From: Ceratopteris richardii
Lineage: Eukaryota > Streptophyta > Polypodiopsida > Polypodiales > Pteridaceae
Assembly (NCBI GenBank): GCA_020310875.1
Contig: CM035408.1
Location: 144,550,907 to 144,614,906, forward strand
DNA: 64,000 nucleotides
Direction of reading: 5' to 3'
Numbering within the stretch: position 1 is the first letter of the stretch; each line of letters begins with the position of its first letter. Below the pieces are notes generated by a model. The model did no database searches and had not been told where the DNA came from. It saw only the letters and a list, made by a program, of their open reading frames with translations. Position numbers and translations under genes: made by a program. Below, piece by piece: positions 28,714 through 39,300 of this stretch.

Positions 28714-31700
28714 ATTTCAAGGTTTCCCAGGACCCATGCCTATCGACGACCCTCCTCGAGGCTATACTGAGAAGATTCATCGCAATTCTCATTGGTTTCA
28801 AGGGCTGGCAGGACCATTGGCGGATGCTGAGTTCATATTTGAGGCTAATTTAACTTTTGATGACCGTACATGGGGCAAATATCAGTTCTTCTCAAGAGAG
28901 TTCGAAGGGCTACAGAACACACAAGACTTAACACATGTTTGGGCAAGAGCCGGCTTCACAGAGTATTTCAGTGACCCTTTGCCTAAACCTGACTTCTACA
29001 GATGCTACTATTTAATCACCACTTTGATGGCTTCGGAGAACAAGGATCTGCCAGGAACTTTTATTTTGCCATCTTTCGTGAACGATCCACCATATAAAAG
29101 ATTTTATCTTTCTAAAGATCTGATTCGAGCTACCATCAAGATTCATGGAAACCACACGCCCACAGAGCGAGAAAGGTTAGTTCTTGACCCTATGAAACGT
29201 GGGGACATCACTAAGTGGGAGGAGATTTCAGCGATCACACCTGAACTTTCAAAGCCACTGCGGATATGCATGCAGCATTTAGCTTCCCCCGCTCAGGACA
29301 GATTCACAATGCCTCACAAACGAATCTGGTTTGGTTTGTATTTATCTTGTATGGGACCCCAGACAATTGATCTAGCTAGCTAGATCATTGATCAGATGTA
29401 TTTAGCACAACATAGATGGGAAAGAAAGAAAGTCATCAATGGATGCTGCGCACTGACTAGAATCGTATATATGTGCTTAGCATATGACTTGCCGATTGAG
29501 CAAGCAATGACAAGTGAGGAGTTGAAAGCGTTTAAAGGAACCACAAAGAAAGCTAGGAAGCCTAGCAAAGGAAGAGCAGGAAAGCGAATGAGTGGAACTA
29601 TCCCCTACCTTCAGGTGCGAGAATCACCCTCACCACAACCATCTCCAGAGTAGTCTCTGACAGAAGCCACTCCCACAGTACAACCTATTCGTATACGGTT
29701 ATCAAGACCAGTTGTAACGGAGGGCACTACCAGCATAGTCACTACTCCAGCAACCACAGTCCCAGGACCTACCACCACTACAACAGAAGTTCCCACCACT
29801 ATTGGTGCGGAAGCCTTCTCTTTCCCGATACCCCATTTAGAAACAGAACAAGCAGGCACCACATATGATTTTGAGATGCAGGACGTATTTTCAAGTGAGT
29901 TTCAGTTTTCAGAAGGCCAGATCTTCTCTCAGGAATATGAAAGGCCCAGCTACCCTACCACACCCCGAGATCAACCACAAGGACAAATCGTATCGAGCTC
30001 AGATGACGAAAGAATAGCGACAGATGACGATGAAGGAGACGATGAAGCTAGGCAGGGTACACATGACTCCCAAGAACATGTACAGACGGACGACCAAGGA
30101 CAGCAAACGGACACCCAAGGTGACACGAGCACACACCAAGAAGAAACCTTCGAAGCTACAGCTTATACGTTAGCCATAAAAAAATTATATCGCACTATGG
30201 AAAAAGTTTGGGCACGCAAGAAGTTGACTGACAAAGAAAGCCAAATAATCATCGAACAAGAACTCGTCTTAGGAGGGTTCGAAGAAGTCTACATCAGAGG
30301 TTTCAGAGAGCTTGTCAAATCAGTCGGACCTACTGAAGCCTTAAGATATTTACAGAGGAAACCATTACCGCAGTATGACCCCCGATGCGTACGGCTATTA
30401 TCAAAACCGGGCGAATACATTCGTGTCTCAACAGGAGCACAATCTTTAGAATAGGCCAGGGAAGCACGTCTTGTCCCTGAAAGCTCTTTGGCAGAAGACA
30501 CCATTATCGTCGACTCCCCACCCCGTACTACTGTTGTACATACCACCACAGTCGTCGAAGTACCGACCACCCCAACCGCTCCCCCATCACCTCCCATCCA
30601 TCCAGTCTCCCCCATACATCCCCCTTCTCCCAGAACAGCATCCTCCTTCTCCGGCGGAGTAGCAGAAGTCGTCTTTACTCCCACTCAGCCCACAATCCCG
30701 CACCCACTCATCCTAGTCTACCCCCTAACCTACCCACCTTTCTATCCAACCCATTTCTCCATCCATCTTTTCCATCCTTCCCCACACCTCCAAGACCCCT
30801 TTTCCCATTCCCACCTCCATTAAACTTCTCCCCAGTCTCACCTCCCCGACCCACCCACCAAGCCGTCCAAGACAACCCCTCTCTAGATTACTCCTCAACC
30901 TTTGTAAATCCTGTATTTACACCCACACACTTACCCACAATCACACCACTATTCACATTCACCGCACTCAACACCACATCCAGCGATATGGATGTATCAC
31001 CCCCCACTGCACCTCCACTCACTTCATTTGTGGCACCACAATATTTAAGCACACCACAATTTTCAACAATCACCACAGCATCCACTTTCCCACCCCCATT
31101 CCCCGTTCCCTTTGCATCTACACCCATTGCATCTTCACTTAGCACACCATTAATATTAGCACCCACCATAGACACAACATTTCGACAAATGTTCACGTGT
31201 ATGACGCAAGTAAGAGATGAGTTCACATCTCTTGGAAATTATCAGCAGCTGCAGAGGACAACCAATGATTTGTAGTCGCAGCTTAACTCATTGTCTATTG
31301 AGAATGCCTCATTGAATACTCGATATCAAGAACTACGCGAGGCTTATCACAAGCTGGAACTAGAAAGTGAAGAGAAGGCCAAAGAGGCCACTGTTGATCT
31401 TGACAATTTGTTAAGGGCCCAGACAGTTTGCAATGCGACACTGACTCGGAACATGGGCTTACTCAGAAGACACCTAGCAGCAGCAAAGGAAGAGAACCAG
31501 CGGCTACAAGAGCAGAACAGAGAAAATTTAGAAGCTGCTCTCGATAACCCCGACCAACCGTTAAGTCCTAGCCGGTTCAAAGCAGTGCCTCCGAATCAAT
31601 GAAAATGTTGCTCGATGATCACATCAGATTGCTTGACGAATACGATCAAATGAACGAAGAGTATCAGAAGCTAAAGGAAGATCATAAACTACTCCAACTC

Positions 31701-33051
31701 AGAGTACCAGCAACACAAGGATTACCAGCTCCTGCGGACCCTTCTTCTGACATCCTAGAGGAACTCAACGCACTACGGGCCCAGGTATTAACTCTTGAAT
31801 CAAGGATAGCTATATATGAAGCACCACCACGGCCAGATTCCCCACCAGAGCTCCCAGCCGATGAAGAAAATGTAACCATCCCAGTGGAGGAAACATTTGA
31901 AGAAGCCTACGAACCACAACCCATCCCAGGCGGACGAGTCACGGCTGAAGGCCAGATGACGTATGAACTTCCAACCCCCGCATGGATGAAGACAGTGGAA
32001 GAGCTTGGAACCACCCACTCAGCACGAGTAGAGGCGCAACTGCACGCAATGGCAATGATTGAAGAAAGAATTTTACAGTCACCCTACTTCGCTCATTTGG
32101 CCCCTCGCAGATATATATATCAGGGCATGAGGTACAGTACAAACCGTATTTTATGCTAATGGCTGAGTATCAGTTGGCTACTCAGTTTGAGCCCGATGAT
32201 TTGCCACTGGATGCGCAGCAAGGAGAGATTTATCAACCAGAGTGGCGTAAAGATCTTTTACAAGAATATCCTGAGATGATGAGTACTTGGGTAAAGGCAC
32301 CACTACATTTGAAATACAATCCATGTTGGGACCAGTGCCACGTCGCCGCTCCTAGACAGCATTTGCCATTAAAGTACAAAACAACAAGCAGTGCCAGGAT
32401 TGGTTAAATTACCCATATTTCAAGCCACCCATTGAACTACCGACGGTGGGATACATGATGGCCACGATTCGTCACTGGCCCCCTCGCTTGAAACACATGG
32501 ACGATATAGCAGCGCACATGACTGTCAAAATCTTTGACATGATGCAAATGGTTTTTAAAGTCTTCCGTCGTATAAAGGCACCTCATGTAAACACCCCGGG
32601 CTTCGAGCATGGCAATCTAGATCTTGCATACGATATGAGTACAACGCCATCGCTACGAGTGTGTTATGCCTGTCATTGCAGAATTAAATATTTACCGGCG
32701 TGCTACAAGCAGACTTTTGAAGAGATGTTCACAACCGGTTTTTGGGAATACCACTCAGAAGTGTTCATCAGCAGGCCCACCGACCTCTTACACTTATTTG
32801 CCTGTGAACAAATGGTATATTCCACACATTATCGTCTCCCGCCACCCGATGAACCGCAACCAATTGATTGGGAGAAACTCGAGGCAGATTTGGCCCGAGG
32901 CATTCGAATCTCAAAACACACCCTCGCTCAGGAACTACTACAGAACTACATCCGACAGACCGCACAACAAGGTTCTGTCGAGGACGCCAGAAGTGAGAGG
33001 GAGGGGGGTGTTGGCAGCAGCCACAGGCATAGAAGACGCGAAAGCATGTAA
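28709..33051 (+). pseudogene. Gypsy-B accessory ORF: N-domain, acidic/Pro-rich linker, coiled coil, C-domain
   Basis: About 1,440 codons with in-frame stops at about 29383, 29653 and 30454 and frame changes near 30850, 31590, 32150 and 32420. N-domain (28709-29600): EFQGFPGPMPIDDPP, WGKYQFFSREFEGL, IWFGLYLSCMGPQTIDLAS, NGCCALTRIVYMCLAYDLP. Linker (29650-31150): Thr/Pro/Asp/Glu-rich. Coiled coil (31200-31800): YQELREAYHKLELESEEKAK, HIRLLDEYDQMNEEYQKLK. C-domain (32160-33000): WPPRLKHMDDIAAHM, CYACHCRIKYLPACYKQTF, LHLFACEQMVYSTHYRLP. It ends in the LTR. The function is unknown. The domain order parallels the gypsy-C accessory ORF without obvious sequence identity. Confidence 0.7.
32995..33008 (+). 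other. Gypsy-B polypurine tract
   Basis: GAGAGGGAGGGGGG directly before the 3' LTR, the expected plus-strand primer. It supports the assignment of the accessory ORF to this element. Confidence 0.9.
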
Positions 33052-33649
33052 AAGACAGAGCAGGGAGTCAGTCGGATCTTTTTTCAAAAGAATTATGTTT
33101 TATAAATACTTTTCAAAAACCTCCAACAGTGATTTTCATCACTATTGTAACATATGTAATATAGAAAAACCCTTTTCTTAATTTCTAGCTCCATTTTGTG
33201 CAAGCCGAGGAGTCCTCGAGCTTGAGGAGCTTAGGTAGAATGAGCGTATCAATTTTGGTTATTTTTAGACACCGTGTACCCTCTCAAATAGCGCATAGGA
33301 CCTATTTTTTAACTATGTCGGTCACTAGATGTGAAACCGGTCAAAACTAGTCTAGAATCTATAAAAAGAGCTAGAGAGCTCATTTTTTAGGTTGGTTAGT
33401 GTGAGCTTAGAGCTATTTTGAGCTTGTAATTGAGATCTTGAGCAATAGAGTTGATTTCTCACCTTCCATTGTGTCTTGCTTGTCTCTTTGTAGTGTGTGT
33501 GTATGTGTGTGTGCATCTCTATGCTTCTCACCTTCACTCTCACTTCATCTTACATTCACGATCTTCATATCACTCCTATCTCTTCCGCGGATTGACATTA
33601 AGGAGGTGGAGCTTCTTAACGTGGTTTTCACCATTGTGCTAGAGCAACA
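33009..33649 (+). repeat. Gypsy-B 3' LTR (641 bp)
   Basis: Reverse complement of 15650-16289. It has TGTTGGCAGC..AGAGCAACA ends, a TATA box (TATAAAAAG from 33360), and the hairpin CGAGGAGTCCTCG near 33205. It is followed by target duplication GACCA (33650-33654). Confidence 0.92.
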
Positions 33650-34095
33650 GACCATAGATGAGTAATGTAGATCTATTGTATTAAAGAACAATGTTGTACA
33701 AGATCATAGGCTTGATAATCAATGCCTAATGATGGTGAGTAGTGTAGGTTACAATGTAGACCTCACTCTCTTACAATGTGGCAATGGAGAACTTGGGAAT
33801 AGAGAGTCTATACCTGCGAGTTTTCTTTACATCTTTTATAGTTGACTGATTTCAAATTTGAATTTGAATTGGTCATTGGCTCTCACTAAAAGTAGTCCTC
33901 CAATCTAGGAGATATTCCCTCAATCGAAGTTGTGACTTTTCAACTAATAAATCCACGAGTTTCGTGGTGGTTACAATGATTCTCCCAAGTCAAAATGACT
34001 TTTACAAATGATAAAGCCCTAGCAATGGTTTCCATGGAGCTTCAAATATTCAAGAACTTCTAGCCAAATGTGTAGGCTTGAAATTTTCTCCAACA
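33650..34095 (-). repeat. Copia-1 5' LTR, first part (inverted relative to the body)
   Basis: On the minus strand it starts TGTTGGAGAAAATTTC and matches 21971-22430 of the 3' LTR. It stops at the gypsy-B insertion. ATAAA at 34096-34100 is the copia-1 target duplication. Confidence 0.88.
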
Positions 34096-34100
34096 ATAAA

Positions 34101-34435
34101 TATTTACTGATTGTTTATTTAGCCATATATTTATTAGGTTTGGGTGCCCTTTGGAGATCTGCACGGACCAAGGAACACACTTTGTGAATAACATTTTGGA
34201 AGAAATCTTTAACAGGTATAAAGTTATTCATAGAACTTCAGGCTCTTATTATCGTAGGGCAAATGGCCAAGCACAGTCCACAAATAAGGTATTGATCACC
34301 ATGTTGCGAAAGGAATGTATGGTACAACCTGGTGCTTGGGGTAAAGCTTATCTTGGTACACTATGGGGATATAGACTAGCCTATAAAGAAACAACTGGAT
34401 TTTCCCCATTCCAACTCATTTATGGGATAGCTCCC
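34101..34435 (+). pseudogene. Gypsy-A integrase core, second half
   Basis: RFGCPLEICTDQGTHFVNNI (second catalytic Asp), then SSYYRRANGQAQSTNKV, where the catalytic Glu of GQAE is Gln, then YRLAYKETTGFSPFQLIYG. It ends at the gypsy-D target duplication CTCCC (34431-34435) and continues at 47735. The stretch before RFGCP is shortened compared with usual integrases. Confidence 0.85.
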
Positions 34436-35045
34436 TGTAGCTCAAGCGTAAGCACCACCTCCTTTACTTGTCAATCCGTGGAGACGTGAGGACCAGTATG
34501 AAGACCAGGAGCAAGTGAAGGCACAAGTGCGTGAGTGAAAGCACACAAACATGCACACACATACACACACACGTGCACAACGTAAGATCAAAGAGAGGAA
34601 CAATGGAAAGCTTCGATTGCAAAAGAGTTCTCTTACAAAAGCTCTATTCTCTAACAAGCTAACCTCAAAAATGAGCTCTCTAGCTCTTTTTATAGTTTTT
34701 TGACTAGTTTTGGCCCTGTCCAGACCTAGTGTCCGGCCTAGTTAAAAATTAGGTTCCAGGGCTTATTTGAGGGCTCAAACGAAGTCTAAAAATTACGAAA
34801 ATTGGTACAATGGTACTTCTAATACTCCTCAAGCTCGAGGACTCCTTGGCTTGAACAAAATGGAGTTATAAAAAATAGATAATGGTATTTACAATGGTTT
34901 TTAGTGATGAAAATCACTATTTTTGTAGGGGATTCATCTGAAAATTTGACATACACTTCATGGAGCTCCCTACTTGCTCCCCTTTCCTTGTGTGTCCACC
35001 TTTTGATGTGCTTCCATGCTTTGTCCTTGACTTTGAGCTTCAACA
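34436..35045 (-). repeat. Gypsy-D 3' LTR (610 bp)
   Basis: TGTAGCTCAAGCG...CTTCAACA on the plus strand. It keeps the minus-strand TATA box (CTATAAAAAGAGC, about 34682-34694) and the AAGCTCGAGGACTCC hairpin region shared with gypsy-B. Confidence 0.93.
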
Positions 35046-35059
35046 CTCCCTCCCCTCTC
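35046..35059 (-). other. Gypsy-D polypurine tract
   Basis: Minus strand GAGAGGGGAGGGAG directly abutting the 3' LTR. Confidence 0.92.
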
Positions 35060-36328
35060 GAGTCTGTCGTCCCTGACAGACCCTTGTTGTAGTGGTTGTT
35101 CCAAGTAGTGCCTTGAGAGGGAGCGTTCCATCTGTCTGAACAAAAGTCGTCTGACTTCCAGATGTGTCTGGTTCTTCATCTATCACTGCGAGTCTTTGCA
35201 AGTTGTAGTCTCTTGGTATATGCTTCTTCCTGGGATTCCAGCATGACTGTGTCGTTGTTAGTCTCCGTTGATGTTTTCTAGATCTTCCACAGTTGATGTT
35301 CATAGTAGTCATGCCAAGTACTCCTAACCCATATTGAGTGATGGGTAGGTGTGTTCATGCATGGGTTGAGGAAAATATGTGCCTTGTGCACGGCCTTGTA
35401 ATGTAGCCCTATGAATGCTTACTTAGAAAATGCATTGGAAGAAGTATGGTGCAAAAATTGCAGGTCTTGAGCTAAGTGCCCAAGGGTATGCTGACGAAGA
35501 GGTTTCCTAATCTATCATGGTTATGGTGTTGCCAAAGTAAAGATACTTACCATGGAGAAGGTTGATCGATGTTCATCTCTTCGTGTTGTACACTCGGCCT
35601 TTGGGATGGAACATTGTTGATGAATGTCCATGTTGATGGTCCACTGATGAGATCTTTTGAGTGGTTGATCCTCTCTCCTCTTTTCAAAGCAACATTTGCC
35701 AAATATTGAGAATTGAATTTCTTTATATTCTTTGGTAAACAACATTGGGTAACTACACCAAGCTGAGTTTCACATATTCTCTTTAGCTCACCATACGTAG
35801 GAGTCTTCTCCTCCAGAACTACCCTTTGCAGATATCTCCTTGGATGCTCGCGTACATGAAGTAGTTAAGCATCACTCAAGTTGCAGACCTTCAAGCTTTT
35901 CATTCCTACCATGGTAAGAGAAAATCATAGTTGTAGATGCCATGTTCATGCCAAGTGCTTGCCATCTACCAGATAAGGCAGCAATAATATCATCTGCTAG
36001 CCGAGACACAGTTTTATCCAAATTGATAAATGCCTAGTAATCAACAATTCCACCTTCAACTAAGCATGACTCATTCAGGTTCCAAGAGCCAAGCCTAGAG
36101 ACAAGTTTTTTTTTTTTTGAGGATCAATGTCACAAAACAAGAAGACAGAGTTTAGTATCAATCAATAAAAATCTTTGACATATGTCAATGTGCTCTTGTG
36201 CCTGGGATTCTCAAGTGTGTCTATGCACGGCCATGTAATGTGGCCCTATATTAATGCATACTTTGGAAATGGTGCAAAAGACAGGGTTGTGCAAGGAGCA
36301 CATGGTTGTCTCTCGTCGAGGCCTGATG
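35060..36328 (-). other. Gypsy-D 3' region after pol
   Basis: About 1.27 kb between the pol stop and the purine tract. A 90-codon frame (35312-35040, TTMNINCGRSRKHQRRL) reaches the LTR and may be the displaced end of the pol tail. A segment of about 65 bp around TGCACGGCC.TGTAATGT.GCCC occurs twice (about 35389-35450 and 36222-36280), and a T11 run is at 36110-36120. I recognise no domain. Confidence 0.5.
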
Positions 36329-39300
36329 TCACCTGCAAATGTTGATGTCAACTTTGTTGGAGGTATCCATTGGATCTCGAGATGACCACTGATCCTTTCT
36401 CTTGATAGGGACCCATTTTAGAACAGCATTTGGCACTGTAGAGATTACTTCAGGCGTCTTCCTCGTTGGATGCTTTCTGAACTGTGGTATCCAATGTGGT
36501 TGGCGCTTTGGTTTGATGGAGGCTACTTGTACTTTTGGCTTCCAAACCCACATCCTTTTTGCACGTCTTCCTATTATTGTTGAAGAGTTGATTTGATCTC
36601 CTTTCGGTCTTTGTACGTGGTTCTTACCCTCTTCTCCTTTTGGCTTCTTCGTTGAGACCTTTCGCATGTGGGAGAACACAGGTTGTTGTAGATGTAAGAG
36701 CTTCTTAGGTACCCACATTTGTAATCTCCCTTGTTGAGCTTCAACTAATTTCTTAAGCACCCAAACTTGTTGGATACCTTGTGATTGAGCTTGTCCGAGC
36801 TGCTTCCTTTGTCTTCTGACCTGGTTGGCTTGCCTGGATGGGATTTGTGGGGGCAAGGCTGGTGGTTTCTCTCCTTTGTGTACCCATATCTGCTTCATGC
36901 TCGGCACTACCTTCCTTTGGAAATCTCGTTGTCTATTTGATATAGCAGTTGTTCTGTTCGGTTGTGCTTGCTTTGTTTGTTGAGTTGTTGTGGTGGCATT
37001 AGTCCTTGCCCCAGAGGAGGAGTCCGCTTGTCGTTGAGCCTGTTCTTCCATGATTGACTCCTTCTGCATCATAGAGCTTTTGACACATACATCTTCTTCC
37101 ATATGATTAGTCTTAGAAGAACTAAGAGAGTGTGTGGTGCACTGATCTGGGAGCATGCAGTTCTCTAATTCTATTGTAATGCATTGTTCATGTACCCATA
37201 CTTGAAGAATTTGACTTCTTAGGTTCAAGTTTACTGCATGGTCATAAATCCAATCTTGACCCAAAACAAGTGGTTCTGTAAGGTTCTCATCTTGACACAC
37301 TAGCGCTTTGACTTTCATTCGAACATCTTGAAGGTAGATGGGAAGTTCCACCTCGCCCAAACAAGGGGTTTCCACACCTCCCAAACCTATGAGATAAGCT
37401 TCTATGGGATTGATGTTCAACTGCAAGTCTTGGCAGTAGGAAAGTCTAACTGCACTACTTGCTGCACCTGAGTCAATTAATGCTTTCACAGTCCTTGTAT
37501 CCTTCCCTTGTCCTATCTCTATGGTCACAAAGGGTCGTCGATCAATGACTTGAGAAGTCGCTATGCTTGATTTTTGGCACATGTCCATGTGATATTTTGG
37601 AGCTTTTGAGCTGACATCTAGGCCTAGTCGCCTTAACTTATTTCGCCTTATGCGCTCTCTAGCCTCTGCTTGTGCTTCTTCCCTCACCCTTAACTCCTCT
37701 TCTTTTCGCTTCTTAGCAGTGTTGAGTCTCTTAAGCATATCCTCAGTAAGAGGTTCTTGATATAGCTTGACTCTACAACCACTAATATAGTTTGGCAAGA
37801 TATCACCTTCTAAAGTAGCCAATTGAACCGCGCCGCTAGTGGAAATTCTGTTAATGATCATGGGTCCATATCCTCGTTTTTCCAACTTACGGGCATGTTG
37901 TTTTAGTGTGTAAACCAACACTAGATCTCCCTCTTTCAGTGCCTTATCCTTAATGTGTGCATCGAAGTATGCCTTTTGCCTTTTCTTTGCAGCGTAGATG
38001 CCTGCAGCCGCTCGTAGCCTTGTCTCACCTAAGCGTTCTAGATCAAAGATCCTAGATGACAATTCATGTCCATTCCACTCATGCTCTTGTGCTACGTTTA
38101 AAGCAGGGATTAAGAAATCCAGTGGTAACACCGCATTCTGTCCAAAGACCATCTGAAATGGGGTGGCATTGAGTACCGTTTTGTAGGCAACTCGGTAAGC
38201 CCAAACAACATGATGAAGTTGTTTGTCCCAATCAAAGCGTTTATTATTTACCAATTTTGTCAATACGTTACAAAGGATCTTATTGGTACTCTCGGCTTGT
38301 CCGTTAGCTTGTGGGTGATAAGGGGCAGACTTTTTATGTATCACCAAGAATTCTTGGAGAAGATTTTCAATGACCTCATTCAAGAAGTGTGTGCCTCTAT
38401 CACTCACTAACTCTATTGGTAGCCCATATCTCGTGAACACATTCTCGAATAAGAACTTAGCCGTCGTCTGAGCATCATTCTTTGTTGTGGCTTTCACATC
38501 TACCCACTTTGTAAGGTAATCTGTGGCTACAATAATATACTCTGCATGGGAGTTTCTAGCAGGGGGATTAATAGGACCTATGAAGTCTATGCCCCACTTG
38601 GAAAATGCACGCCCTCCCATCATTGGCCTCAAAGGCATCTCTTCTTTTCTAACTGGATATTGTGCACGTTGGCATGTGTCACATTTCTTCACATAGGTAT
38701 GTGCATCCATATGAAGAGTGGGCCACCAAAGTCCTGAGAATAGAATGGTCTTAATCACTCGGTCAGGACCAAAATGTCCACCTGCAACACCATTGTGTGC
38801 AGTCTCTAAGACCTTTAAATAGTTTGATTCATGAACGCACAGTCTTAAGTAACCATCTTTGCCTCTTCGGTATAAGTTGTCGCCTACTAAGGCATAGCCT
38901 TGAGCTTCTTGCTCCATGCTTCGTCTTCTTGCTAGACTAGCCTCTTTGGGTAATCGTCCCGACCTCATAAACTCTACCAATGGAGCACTCCAATCTGGAA
39001 TTAATGACACTTGATAAAGGGTCGCATGCTCCACTGGGGGTCTCTCTCTGCACATTGGACAATTCTTAATCCACTCATGTATTTCTTTGTCCATGCTAGG
39101 CCAATACACTCCTAGACGCTTTAGATTCTGCAATGTTCGTTGTTTAGAATAGTGATTTCCTAGCAATCCTTCATGAGCTTGCTGCAACCAACTACTATGT
39201 TCATCATCCTCGACACAACAAGCTAATACACCCGCAGTATCTTGTTTGTACATGCTTCCTGCCAATATGTGATATTTTTGTGATCTTACAATTTCTTCTT

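Noticed and set aside
28709..33649. A separate gypsy insertion unrelated to 6533-16289
   Set aside because: LTRs match in inverted orientation and the flanks form one GACCA duplication; a single element split by inversion explains all of it.
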